Shown: positions 52,166 to 60,147, numbered from the stretch's first letter. The stretch is 64,000 bases of DNA from Streptomyces sp. NRRL F-6492 (GCF_001280125.1 NZ_LGEG01000266.1:1-64000); one strand, 5' to 3'. Notes: generated from the sequence alone by a model not told the origin. Translations and numbers: made by a program.

Positions 52166-52377
52166 GGCGGGAAGAGTGCGGGACGGGGAGGTGTGAGGGG
52201 CGGGGAGGTACGAGGGGCGAAGGGCAGAGAGGTGCGAAGGGCGGGAGGGCGGAACGGGAAGCACCGCGCCGGAAGGGAAAAGACGACGCACAAACGATGC
52301 GACTTGTTCCGCCTCGCTCCCCGGCCGGAGGCTGAGGGAGCCGGGGGCACGGAGCCCCAGCGAGGAGGAGCTTCGCC
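52166..52377 (+). other. Purine-rich intergenic region
   Basis: The 212 nt between photolyase and the ECF sigma gene hold about 110 nt almost entirely of G and A on the plus strand, built from degenerate GGGGAGGTRYGAGGGGCG-like units. The part nearer the sigma gene (ACAAACGATGCGACTTGTTCCG, about 52290-52310) is less biased and may hold its promoter. Confidence 0.5.
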
Positions 52378-53031
52378 ATGAACGCAGCCCGTACGGCCGT
52401 CCTCGGCCCCGCCCCCGCCCAGCCCGCCGACCCCCGAGGGGACGGGGAGGCGGACCTTCCCCCCGGCCTCACCGACGCGGAGGTCGGCCGGGGGCTGGTC
52501 CGGGGCGACGAGCGCTGCCTCGCCCTCGCCCACCACCGCTGGGCGCGCCTCGTGCACACCCTGGCCTCCCGCGCCCTGGGCGACCCGCGCGAGGCCGAGG
52601 ACGTCACCCAGCAGGTCTTCCTCGCCGCCTGGCGCGGCCGCGCCGGATACCGTCCCGAGCGCGGCTCCGTACCCGCCTGGCTCGTCGGCATCACCCGGCG
52701 GAAGATCGCCGACGCCCTCACCGCCCGCACCCGCAGGCTCGACCTGGTCGCCGCCGCCGGGGCGGCCCTGCCCCCCTCCGACGGCACCGGCGAGGGCCCC
52801 GACCACGTCCTCGACCGGATCGTGGTGACCCGCGAACTCGCCCGCCTGCCGCGCGTCCAGCGCGACGTCCTGGCCCTCGCGTTCTTCGGGGACCTGACGC
52901 AGACGCAGATCGCCCACCGGACGGGCATGCCCCTGGGCACCGTCAAGAGCCACGCGCGCCGGGGCCTCCAGCGCATGCGCCGCAGCCTCACCGTCGCCGA
53001 GGCGGCCACCGGCAGGGCGGCCACCGCTTGA
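52378..53031 (+). CDS. ECF sigma factor (possible LitS-like)
   Basis: 217 residues. Region 2 (LVHTLASRALGDPREAEDVTQQVFLAAWRGRAGYRPERGSVPAWLVGITRRKIAD) and region 4 (LPRVQRDVLALAFFGDLTQTQIAHRTGMPLGTVKSHARRGLQRMR) are complete. No anti-sigma gene with a zinc motif is adjacent. Its place beside photolyase and a MerR-B12 regulator parallels litS, the light-induced sigma factor of S. coelicolor carotenoid genes, but the assignment is by context only. ATG at 52378 has GAGGAGGAG upstream. Confidence 0.88.
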   Translation: MNAARTAVLGPAPAQPADPRGDGEADLPPGLTDAEVGRGLVRGDERCLALAHHRWARLVHTLASRALGDPREAEDVTQQVFLAAWRGRAGYRPERGSVPAWLVGITRRKIADALTARTRRLDLVAAAGAALPPSDGTGEGPDHVLDRIVVTRELARLPRVQRDVLALAFFGDLTQTQIAHRTGMPLGTVKSHARRGLQRMRRSLTVAEAATGRAATA

Positions 53032-53270
53032 CCCCGGACCCCCGCGACCTGACGTTCTCCGCCCCGCGCGAGGCGCGCCCCCGGCGGGGACCGCGGGTCC
53101 GGCCCGCCCCGCACCCGGCGCCCGGACCGCTCCGGGGCCTCCCCGTCCGGTGGGGCCCGTACCCGACAGCCCGTGGGACCTGGCAGACTGCGGCCCTCAC
53201 GGTCGTCTCCCCCCTCGTCATGAGCGGACCGCTCATCCGGGGAAGCGGCAAGCGACTCCTGGAGGCCCCC

Positions 53271-53369
53271 ATGGCACAGCGGCCCGGCCCCGCGGCCCAC
53301 AAGGCCCGCGCGAGCGGTTCCTCCCCCCGGCCGGCGCGCCGGCACACGGGCGGGACGGCCGCGCGGTGA
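53271..53369 (+). CDS. Putative 32-residue ORF coupled to the hydrolase gene
   Basis: ATG 53271 follows GGAGG by 5 nt and encodes a basic 32-residue peptide (MAQRPGPAAHKARASG then Pro/Arg/His-rich). Its TGA overlaps the GTG of the hydrolase gene (GTGA). The ribosome site is good, but the peptide has no recognisable features, so it may serve only to couple translation. Confidence 0.4.
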   Translation: MAQRPGPAAHKARASGSSPRPARRHTGGTAAR

Positions 53370-54013
53370 ACGTCTGCCGTACCCGGCGCGCCGAGACCGG
53401 CGCCCTCCTCGTCCGCAGCGCCCCCGCCACCCCCACCGCGGCCGTCCTGCTGCTCCACGGCGGCCGCGCCGACGGGCCCGAGCCGCCGCCCGCCCTCAAC
53501 CTCCCCGCGCTGCGCATGCGTCCCTTCGCCGCCGCCGTGACCCGTGCCGTCCGGGGCCGGAGCGTCCTCGTCGCCGAGGTCCGCTACCGCCACCGCGGCT
53601 GGAACGGGGCGCGCGCCGACGCCGCCCGGGACGCCGAGACCGCCCTGAACGACCTCCGGGAGCGGATCGGACCCGTGCCCGTCGTGCTCCTCGGCCACTC
53701 CATGGGCGGTCGCGCCGCGCTCCGCGCCGCCGGCGACCCGGCCGTGCGCGGAGTCGTCGCCCTCGCGCCCTGGTGCCCGTCCGGCGAGCCCGTCGAACAC
53801 CTCGGCGGGCGGCGCCTCTACCTGCTCCACGACGAGACCGACCGCGTCACCTCCGCCCGCGAGTCCTGGGACTTCGTCCGCAGGGCCAGGGCGGCGGGGG
53901 CCGACGCGGTGGGCATCCCGATGCGGATCGGCGGCCACGCCATGCTCCGGGGCGCGGACCTCTGGCACCGCCGGGCGGCCGAACTCACGGCGGCGCTGCT
54001 GTCGCACGGCTGA
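53366..54013 (+). CDS. Alpha/beta hydrolase
   Basis: 215 residues. The nucleophile elbow is GHSMGGR (Ser near residue 113), after PVVLL; an early AAVLLLHGG provides the oxyanion strand, and GGHAMLR near the end supplies the catalytic His, with Asp in LHDETDRV. The substrate is unknown. GTG at 53366 overlaps the stop of a short ORF. It is convergent with the MerR-B12 regulator. Confidence 0.88.
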   Translation: MNVCRTRRAETGALLVRSAPATPTAAVLLLHGGRADGPEPPPALNLPALRMRPFAAAVTRAVRGRSVLVAEVRYRHRGWNGARADAARDAETALNDLRERIGPVPVVLLGHSMGGRAALRAAGDPAVRGVVALAPWCPSGEPVEHLGGRRLYLLHDETDRVTSARESWDFVRRARAAGADAVGIPMRIGGHAMLRGADLWHRRAAELTAALLSHG

Positions 54014-54040
54014 GACCGCCGGATCCCGCCCCGTGCCCGG

Positions 54041-55264
54041 TCACACCGGGGGAGCGGACCGTACCCCCGTGTGGTGGGAGAGCGCGTCGAGCGCCTCGCG
54101 CAGACCGCCCGGGCGCAGCGTCCCCGGCTCCAGGGCCCGGCCCGCCCAGCCGGGACCGGCCAGGAGCATCAGCGGACGCGTCCGCGCCCCCTTCACGCCG
54201 AACGAGCTCCCGGCGACGTGCCGGGCGAGGGCGTGGTTCGCGGTGGAGCGCGCCTGCGACCAGAGCACGACCGCGGCCGGGCCCATGCGCCGTACGGCGG
54301 CGTCGAGCGCCTCGGCGGGGACGGCCGCGCCGAACATCCGGGTCGGCAGACCGCGCTCGGAGAGCCCCGCCGCCAGCGCTTCGAGCGGCAGGGTGTGCTG
54401 CTCGCCGGGCACACAGGCCAGGAGCACCGGCGGTACGGGGGCCACGGAGCCGTGTCCGGCGGGCACGACCTGCCGGAGCGCGGTCGACACGTGCCAGGAC
54501 AGCAGGTGCTCCACCTCGACGTAACGGTCCCCGGACGACTCCCACTTGCGCCCCACCGCGTGCAGGGTGGGCGCCATCACCTCCTCCCAGGCGGTGACGA
54601 GCCCGTGGTCCGCGACGGCGTCCCGGAGCAGGGCGTCCAGGGCGGGGCCGTCGAGCCGCACGGCGGCCCGCGCGAGCCCCCGGCACTCCCGCCGCACGTC
54701 ACCGAGCGGAAGCCCGTTGCCGGACCCGGGCTGCCGGGCGGGCTTCGGCCCGTCCACCGGTCGCGGCCGCGATTCCGGCCGCTCGTCCGTGGCGCCGGAC
54801 CGCGCGCCCGGCCCTTCGGCCCTGTGCCCTTCCCGCTCCGAGGAACGGACGGAACCGGCCGCCGCTTCGGAACGGCCCGGTTCCGCACCTTCGCGTCGGC
54901 CCGGGTACGGCTCCGCGGACCGGTCCCGCGTCCCGGGAGCCGCGGGAGCGGGACCCGCGCCGGAGCCCGCCGCGGAAGCCGGGCCGAAGTCCGTGCCGAG
55001 ACCCGCGTCGGGGCCCGGGCCCTCCGTCCTGCTCGCCCGCGCGATCCGGGCCGCCTCGGCCGGAGGGGCCCCTGACGCCGTCAGCCGGCACATCTCCTCC
55101 AGCATCGCGACGTCCTCCGGGGCCCACCGCCGGTGCCGTCCGTCCTCGCGGGCGGCGGGACCGATCCCGTACCGCCGGTCCCACGAGCGCAGGGTGGTCG
55201 GTGACACCCCGAGGCGCCGCGCCACCGTTCCCGTGGTGATGCCGTACGTCGCCGAGTCGCTCAT
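54041..55264 (-). CDS. litR: MerR-family B12-binding photoreceptor (LitR/CarH type)
   Basis: 407 residues. A MerR HTH (TVARRLGVSPTTLRSWDRRYGIGPA, residues about 10-75) is joined by a roughly 105-residue Gly/Pro/Arg/Ser-rich linker to a B12-binding domain. The helical bundle has WEEVMAPTLHAVGRKWESSGDRYVEVEHLLSWH, and the Rossmann part has ACVPGEQHTLPLEALAAGL, whose EQH holds the lower-ligand His. Such repressors bind adenosylcobalamin in the dark and leave DNA when light cleaves the Co-C bond. A TAACCT box ends 6 nt before ATG 55264, so it is leaderless. cbiZ lies 38 bp upstream. Confidence 0.88.
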   Translation of the reverse strand: MSDSATYGITTGTVARRLGVSPTTLRSWDRRYGIGPAAREDGRHRRWAPEDVAMLEEMCRLTASGAPPAEAARIARASRTEGPGPDAGLGTDFGPASAAGSGAGPAPAAPGTRDRSAEPYPGRREGAEPGRSEAAAGSVRSSEREGHRAEGPGARSGATDERPESRPRPVDGPKPARQPGSGNGLPLGDVRRECRGLARAAVRLDGPALDALLRDAVADHGLVTAWEEVMAPTLHAVGRKWESSGDRYVEVEHLLSWHVSTALRQVVPAGHGSVAPVPPVLLACVPGEQHTLPLEALAAGLSERGLPTRMFGAAVPAEALDAAVRRMGPAAVVLWSQARSTANHALARHVAGSSFGVKGARTRPLMLLAGPGWAGRALEPGTLRPGGLREALDALSHHTGVRSAPPV

Positions 55265-55270
55265 GTGTCC

Positions 55271-55276
55271 AGGTTA
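55271..55276 (-). promoter_or_regulatory. -10 box of the leaderless litR promoter
   Basis: On the minus strand TAACCT ends 6 nt before ATG 55264. It lies in the 38-bp gap after cbiZ, so litR has its own promoter even though it could also be read from cbiZ. Confidence 0.6.
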
Positions 55277-55302
55277 TGGCGCACAACCGATGCGAGTACG
55301 CC

Positions 55303-56052
55303 TCAGACGGCGGGACCGGTGCGCTCGGCGGCCAGCAGGCCCGCACAGGCCTCCCGGGTCGCCCGGTGCACGGCGCGGGCGAGCCGCGCGCCCCAGAGCG
55401 AGCGCGGCCCGGCGAAGGGCTCGGCCCCGGCGGCGAAGGGCCCGGCCCCGTCCCCGTCGGCGAACGGCCCGGCCCCGTCCCCGGCGGGGGAGGGCGCGGC
55501 CACGCAGACGGCGTCCGTCGGGGTGCCGGAGGCGTCGGCGCCCAGCTCGACCAGGGCCTGCGTCTTCGCCTCGGTGGCGGTGGCCACCGCGTTCACGAGG
55601 GCCGCGTCCGTCAGGGGCACGGGCAGCGACACGATGATGTTGATCGTCCCGGGGCGCGGGACCGTGACCCCGCCGACCCCCGGAGCGGCGGCCCAGCCCC
55701 GTACCCCGATCCCGGCCGTGACCACGGCGTGCGCGCCGCCGTCCACCGCGTGGCGCCGGTCCGCGACCGAGGCCGCCGTCATGAGGCCCACGCCGGCGCC
55801 CGGAAGCCCCGCGCCCGAGGCGAGTTCGCGGAGGTGGGCGACGGGATCGAGCCGGCCGTAACCGGGCGGCACCTGGGCGTTGACCACCCACTCCCGCTCG
55901 CCGATGCCCCCGCCGAGCACCGCGCTCGACACCATCCGCACGCCCGGCCCCGGGGCCCAGACGAGGAGGGGCCACTCTCGCCCCTGTTCCGTGTGGCCGA
56001 GGAGGACGGCGTCGGCGAGGGACGGGCGGGCGGAGAGGGTCCGGGGAAGCAC
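55303..56052 (-). CDS. cbiZ: Adenosylcobinamide amidohydrolase
   Basis: 249 residues. The CbiZ blocks are clear: RMVSSAVLGGGIGEREWVVNAQVPPGYGRLDPVAHL, GVGLMTAASV, AVVTAGIGVRGWAAAP, PGTINIIVSLPVPLTDAALVNAVATATEAKTQALVELG and ASGTPTDAVCVA. CbiZ removes the aminopropanol side chain of adenosylcobinamide or pseudo-B12 so that cobyric acid can be rebuilt as the cell's own cobamide. An inserted stretch near 205-225 repeats DGAGPFA-like units. No B12 riboswitch is visible upstream. It is the first gene of a pair with litR. Confidence 0.92.
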   Translation of the reverse strand: MLPRTLSARPSLADAVLLGHTEQGREWPLLVWAPGPGVRMVSSAVLGGGIGEREWVVNAQVPPGYGRLDPVAHLRELASGAGLPGAGVGLMTAASVADRRHAVDGGAHAVVTAGIGVRGWAAAPGVGGVTVPRPGTINIIVSLPVPLTDAALVNAVATATEAKTQALVELGADASGTPTDAVCVAAPSPAGDGAGPFADGDGAGPFAAGAEPFAGPRSLWGARLARAVHRATREACAGLLAAERTGPAV

Positions 56053-56110
56053 CCCACACCCTAACGCGCGGCCTTTTTCTCACTCGAACGGATGAAAGCC
56101 CCCTCCGGAC

Positions 56111-56137
56111 CCATCCGATCGGCGCCCGGTTCCGAAT
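56111..56137 (+). promoter_or_regulatory. SigK-type promoter of the FAS1 gene
   Basis: CCATCC (56111-56116), a 15-bp spacer and CCGAAT (56132-56137) match, base for base in both boxes, the motif I recall for mycobacterial SigK promoters of mpt70/mpt83. RNA would start near 56145, about 135 nt before the ATG. Confidence 0.7.
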
Positions 56138-56278
56138 CACCCGTGACAGCAGGGCCGGAAGTGAGCGATGAGCCGCGGACGGCCCGGACGCGCCACCGCA
56201 CTCCCCACCGGGAAGGCAGTGCCGTCTCCCCTCCACGTGCGCAGTCCTCTACGCATCCGGACCAAAGAGGTTTCTCCC

Positions 56279-56935
56279 ATGACCACTTCCCGCATCCGCC
56301 GCGCCGCCGTCGCCGTGGCCGCCGCGGCCGTCCTGCCCTTCGCCCTGACCGCCTGCTCGGACTCCGGAAAGAACGAGGCGGCCGGCTCCGGCGCCCAGGC
56401 CTCCAGCGCCCCGGCGCAGGGCAACACCTCCTCGGCCCCCGCCGACTCCGACATGACTTCCGACGGCCCGTTCGGCCCGGCCTGTGCCGGTGTGCCGAAG
56501 GAGGGCGCCGGTTCCTTCGACGGCATGGCGAAGGACCCCGTCGCCACGGCCGCCTCGAACAACCCGGCCCTGTCCACCCTGGTGACCGCCGTCAAGAAGG
56601 CCGGCCTGGTCGACACCCTCAACAACGCCCAGAACATCACCGTGTTCGCGCCCACCAACGAGGCCTTCGCGAAGATCCCGAAGGCCGACCTGGACAAGGT
56701 CCTGGCCGACAAGGCCACGCTGACCAAGATCCTGACCTACCACGTGGTGGGCCAGAAGCTGACCCCGAAGCAGCTGGAGAACGGCACCTTCGAGACCCTC
56801 GAGAAGAGCACCCTGACCACGAAGGGCTCCGGCGAGGAGTACACGGTCAACGACTCCTCGAAGGTCGTCTGCGGCAACGTCCCGACGGCCAACGCGACCG
56901 TCTACATCGTCGACACGGTCCTCATGCCCAAGTAG
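56279..56935 (+). CDS. FAS1 (fasciclin) domain lipoprotein, MPT83-like
   Basis: 218 residues. The signal peptide ends in a lipobox LTAC (Cys at about 26), followed by a Ser/Ala/Gly-rich linker and a FAS1 domain: SNNPALSTLVTAVKKAGLVDTLNNAQNITVFAPTNEAFAKIP, then ILTYHVVGQKLTPKQL and ATVYIVDTVLMPK. FAS1 domains mediate adhesion or matrix contact. MPT70/MPT83, the mycobacterial homologs, are SigK targets, and this gene has a SigK-like promoter. ATG at 56279 has AAAGAGG 8 nt upstream. Confidence 0.92.
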   Translation: MTTSRIRRAAVAVAAAAVLPFALTACSDSGKNEAAGSGAQASSAPAQGNTSSAPADSDMTSDGPFGPACAGVPKEGAGSFDGMAKDPVATAASNNPALSTLVTAVKKAGLVDTLNNAQNITVFAPTNEAFAKIPKADLDKVLADKATLTKILTYHVVGQKLTPKQLENGTFETLEKSTLTTKGSGEEYTVNDSSKVVCGNVPTANATVYIVDTVLMPK

Positions 56936-57034
56936 GCGCCACGCGCGCGGAGCCCGCGGCGGGAGCGGCCGCGGGACGGACCGAACGGGATCGGGCCCCA
57001 CACGCGCGGTACAGCCCGAAGGGCACTCACACGC

Positions 57035-57065
57035 GGGGCCACCGGATCTTGGGGCCGGTGGCCCC
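57035..57065 (+). terminator. Terminator after the FAS1 gene
   Basis: A perfect 11-bp stem (57035-57045 with 57055-57065) with a 9-nt loop lies about 100 nt after the stop codon. A second CCCGCGG...CCGCGGG hairpin lies nearer, around 56957-56979. Confidence 0.6.
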
Positions 57066-57073
57066 GTTGCCAT

Positions 57074-57192
57074 GCCGTCTGCCGTCTGCCGTCTGCCGTC
57101 TGCCGTCTGCCGTCTGCCGTCTGCCGTAGGCCCCGTGTCTTTTGCCGTCCGCCGTCCGCCGTCCGCCGTCCGCCGTCCGCCGTCCGCCGTCC
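57074..57192 (+). repeat. Two arrays of heptamer repeats
   Basis: Seven exact copies of GCCGTCT (57074-57122) and, 21 nt later, seven exact copies of GCCGTCC (57144-57192). The heptamers differ only in the last base. They lie in the 546-nt gene-free stretch 56936-57481. Such perfect copies suggest recent slippage expansion. Confidence 0.95.
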
Positions 57193-57320
57193 GCATCCGT
57201 CCTCGGCCCCGCACCTTCCGCCCTCCGCCCGTTTCCCCCTGTGGCCGGACCCCGTTTCCCGTACCCCGCTCTCCACGACCCGCTCTTCGCGCTCGCCCTC
57301 GTGCCCCGCTCCGTGTCCCC

Positions 57321-57396
57321 GTACCGGAGACGAGTGCCCGTACCGGAGACGAAGGCCCGCACCGGAGACGAGGGCCCGCGCCGGAGACGAGGGCCC
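57321..57396 (+). repeat. Four tandem 19-bp repeats
   Basis: Four units with the core ACCGGAGACGAGGGCCCG follow one another, differing at two or three positions each. They lie upstream of the gene at 57482 and could affect its promoter spacing. Confidence 0.9.
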
Positions 57397-57481
57397 ATGC
57401 CGAAGGCGTGAACCCGCCGAAGAGGCGTGGACCCGCCACCGGGCCGGAGTGACGCGGGCCCGCCGGACTCGTTTTCCGGGC

Positions 57482-59485
57482 ATGCCGTCCCGTCACGCCG
57501 TCCCCGGCCCCGCGATACCCGCCCACCGCCCCGCCCGCGAGGCCGCCGAGGCCGCGCTCGTCGAGCACTACCCCGCGCTCGTACAGCTCGCCTACCTCGT
57601 CCTGCCGCCCGCGCTCGGCCGCCACCGCCGCGTCCTCACCGCCCACGCCCTCGTCCAGAACTCCCTGGCGGAGGCAGCCGGCCGGGTCGGATCCGGGACC
57701 TCCCGGACCGGGACACCGCCCGCCGGGGCCTCCCTGCCAGGACAGCGCTCCGGCGAGCGCCCCGCGCACGCGTGGCTGCGGGCGACCGTGCTCCGCGCCG
57801 CCCTCCGCCCGCCGCGCCGCTTCGCGCCCCCGTTCCCGGTTCCGCTGCCCCTCGTCCTCGGCCTGCGGCTCTTCCCCCGGGCCGGGGGGACCGACGAACT
57901 CGCCCTCGACCGGGCCCTGGCCGAGGCCGCCCCCGCCACCCGGGCCGCGCTCGCCCTGCGGGCGCTCGAAGGCCTCCCCGCCGACGCGACCGCCCGGCTC
58001 CTCGCCTCGGCCGGCGTCACGGAGCCCGCCGCCGCCCTCCGCGCCGCCGAACGGATCGGCGCGGCGTCCGGCACCGACGTCGAGACGCTCCTCCGCAGCG
58101 CCGAGTTCGACCCGTGCACCGTCCACACCCGCCCCACCGACCTCCTGCGCCGCCGCCGGCGCACCCGGCTCGCCGCCCTCGCCGGTGCGCTGCTGCTCCT
58201 CACGGCGGGCGCCGCCGTCACCGCCGGAGTCCGCGCCGGGACGGAACCGGAACCGGTCGCCGCCCCGTCCGCCCCCGTCCGGGCGCCCGACCCCACCGCG
58301 CTCCTCCGCACGCCCGCCGACCGCTGGGCCGACACCTCGCGCGTCGACCTCACCGCCTGGCCCGCACGCGGTGCGAGGGCGGGGGACACGGCCCTGCTCC
58401 GGCGGGCCCTGGACACCTGGGCCCGGGGCGCCGGGGACGGCGTCCGGCAGACCGCCACCCCGGGCACGTCCGCCGCGCCGCCCGCCGCGCCGCCCCGGCT
58501 CCTCTTCGCGGGCACGGTCGACGGCGCGGGCGTGGTGCTCCTGTACGACGGGGGCAGGCTCGCCCGGTACGCCGAACCCCGCGACGGACGCGGGCCCGCG
58601 GCCCTCGACCTCGCGCGGGCCGACGACGCCGACGTCACCACCGGCGCCGCCGTGGTCCTCACCCGCACCCCCGGACGGGCGCGGTACCTCCTCGCGCCCT
58701 GGATCGCCGAGGCGGCGGTACGGGACCTCGGCGCGCCCGGCACCGCCGCCCGCCCGCTGGACGTCACCCCGGACGGCGTGACCGGCCCCGTCCCGTACGA
58801 CGTCCCGTCCACCTCGGGGGCCCCGGGGCGTGCGCCCGGCGCGTGCGCGGGCGTGACCGCGCTCCAGCTGCGCTCCTCGTCCCGGATCGTCGAGGACCAC
58901 GCCTTCCTCCTCGCAGACCTCGGGGAACTCGCCCCGGCGCACCTCACGTGGACGCCCCCGCCGGGCGCGGGCGCCCCGGCCCGCGCGCCCCGCGAGGCGA
59001 CCGGCGCACGCGGGCTCGCGGCCTGGGCGCGCTCGGCCTGCTCCCTGGCGGCGCTGCACGGCGCCGGGGTCCGGTCGGTCAACCGCTGGGAGTACGCCGA
59101 ACAGGCCCTGCCCGAGCGGGCGGGCCGGGCCCTGTGGGTCTGCTCCCGCGTGGACACCTGGGAGGGGAGCGGCCGGGTGGCCGTCTCCTTCGAGGCGCCG
59201 GACGGTTCCGCGCCCCGGCCCGTGACGGAGCTCCGGGACACGGCGGCGTGCAGCCGCTTCGGCCAGCACGTCCTCGCGGGCACGTACTGGACGGCCCGCT
59301 CGGGCACGCGCTACCTGCTCGCGGCGGGCAGCCGCCGGCTGACCGGCGTCACCGCCGGGGGCGCGGTCACCGCCGCCGCGCGCGGCCCGTTCCTGGCGGC
59401 CAGGGCCGTCGGGGAAGGACCGGTGCGGCTCACGGGCCGGCTGTCCGACGGCTCCGCCCTCACGGGACTCACCGGCCTCCCGTAG
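57482..59485 (+). CDS. Membrane protein with sigma-factor-like N-terminus
   Basis: 667 residues. The N-terminal 190 residues resemble ECF sigma regions (EAALVEHYPALVQLAYLVLPP as region 2; APATRAALALRALEGLPADATARLLASAGV as region 4) but lack the usual DNA-contact residues. One membrane helix follows an RRRRR stop-transfer cluster (LAALAGALLLLTAGAAVTAG, about 225-245), and 420 residues lie outside, with Ala/Pro-rich folds and several Cys. It looks like a Streptomyces-specific sensor; no function is known. ATG at 57482 is chosen; GTG 57449 is in frame. Confidence 0.75.
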   Translation: MPSRHAVPGPAIPAHRPAREAAEAALVEHYPALVQLAYLVLPPALGRHRRVLTAHALVQNSLAEAAGRVGSGTSRTGTPPAGASLPGQRSGERPAHAWLRATVLRAALRPPRRFAPPFPVPLPLVLGLRLFPRAGGTDELALDRALAEAAPATRAALALRALEGLPADATARLLASAGVTEPAAALRAAERIGAASGTDVETLLRSAEFDPCTVHTRPTDLLRRRRRTRLAALAGALLLLTAGAAVTAGVRAGTEPEPVAAPSAPVRAPDPTALLRTPADRWADTSRVDLTAWPARGARAGDTALLRRALDTWARGAGDGVRQTATPGTSAAPPAAPPRLLFAGTVDGAGVVLLYDGGRLARYAEPRDGRGPAALDLARADDADVTTGAAVVLTRTPGRARYLLAPWIAEAAVRDLGAPGTAARPLDVTPDGVTGPVPYDVPSTSGAPGRAPGACAGVTALQLRSSSRIVEDHAFLLADLGELAPAHLTWTPPPGAGAPARAPREATGARGLAAWARSACSLAALHGAGVRSVNRWEYAEQALPERAGRALWVCSRVDTWEGSGRVAVSFEAPDGSAPRPVTELRDTAACSRFGQHVLAGTYWTARSGTRYLLAAGSRRLTGVTAGGAVTAAARGPFLAARAVGEGPVRLTGRLSDGSALTGLTGLP

Positions 59486-59505
59486 GGGCCCGGTCGCCGG
59501 CCGCG

Positions 59506-60147
59506 TCAGGGTTCCAGGACCTCCACGTGGTCGGCGACCGCCACCACCAGGACGCGCGCGCCGGGACCGACGGTCCGCCAGCGGTGGCGCACCCCGCCGG
59601 ACATCAGCAGCGTGTCCCCGCGCCCGAGCCGGTGGACCCTGCCCTCCGCCTCCACCTCCACCGCGCCGTCCGCGACGTACAGCAACTCGTCGTTGCGGTG
59701 CAGGAACTCGCGGTCCGCGTCGTGCTCGCCGGTGAACTCCAGGGCGTGCACCTGGTGGCGGCCCCGGACCACCGGGCGGACCCGCGCGCCGTCCCGCAGA
59801 CCGCTGTCGTCGCCCGCGCGGACGACGTCCACCGTGCGGGTCTCGTCCGAGGCGGCGAGCAGCCGGACGGCGGTCGTGTCGAGCGCGTCGGCGATCCGCT
59901 GGAGCGACCGCATGCTGGGGCGGGCCCGGTCGTTCTCGATCTGGCTGAGGAAGGGCGAGGAGAGCCCGCTGCGATCCGCCACCTCGGCCAGGGTGAGGTC
60001 GAGGGACCGCCGCCGACGTCGCACGGCCGCCCCCACGCGCGGGACACCGCCCTCCTTCACCCCCGGGGCACCCCCCTCCTTCACCTCCGGCGCGTCCGTT
60101 CCCGCCGTCGTCCTCCGTGCCCCGCCGCCCGGCGCCTTCGCCTCCAT
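59506..60147 (-). CDS. XRE-family regulator with cupin sensor
   Basis: 213 residues. A hydrophilic arm with a repeated VKEGGxP unit precedes an HTH_3 domain (RRRRSLDLTLAEVADRSGLSSPFLSQIENDRARPSMRSLQRIADAL, about 40-95) and a cupin barrel (HALEFTGEHDADREFLHRNDELLYVADGAVEVEAEGRVHRLGRGDTLLMSGGVRHRW). The cupin keeps two His and Glu positions and may bind a small ligand. ATG at 60147 has GAGGGAC upstream. It is divergent from the arylsulfotransferase-like/permease pair. Confidence 0.88.
   Translation of the reverse strand: MEAKAPGGGARRTTAGTDAPEVKEGGAPGVKEGGVPRVGAAVRRRRRSLDLTLAEVADRSGLSSPFLSQIENDRARPSMRSLQRIADALDTTAVRLLAASDETRTVDVVRAGDDSGLRDGARVRPVVRGRHQVHALEFTGEHDADREFLHRNDELLYVADGAVEVEAEGRVHRLGRGDTLLMSGGVRHRWRTVGPGARVLVVAVADHVEVLEP

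Noticed and set aside
53028..53270. TTG start overlapping the ECF sigma stop, as a possible anti-sigma factor gene
   Set aside because: The translation is Pro/Arg-rich with no zinc motif or membrane helix. Only the last 32 codons, with their own ribosome site, were kept as a tentative ORF.
56053..56110. Possible cobalamin riboswitch before cbiZ
   Set aside because: Only a short upstream region is available and no B12-box-like sequence is visible on the minus strand.
48750..56935. Carotenoid or other biosynthetic gene cluster expected near litR
   Set aside because: No crt, terpene, PKS or NRPS genes are present in this segment.
57074..57192. Possible CRISPR array
   Set aside because: The units are contiguous heptamers without spacers and no cas gene is near, so these are simple tandem repeats.
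56249..59269. 1006-codon minus-strand frame across the FAS1 gene, the repeats and the sigma-like gene
   Set aside because: It spans several real features and a terminator, and its translation is repeat-like in the heptamer arrays.
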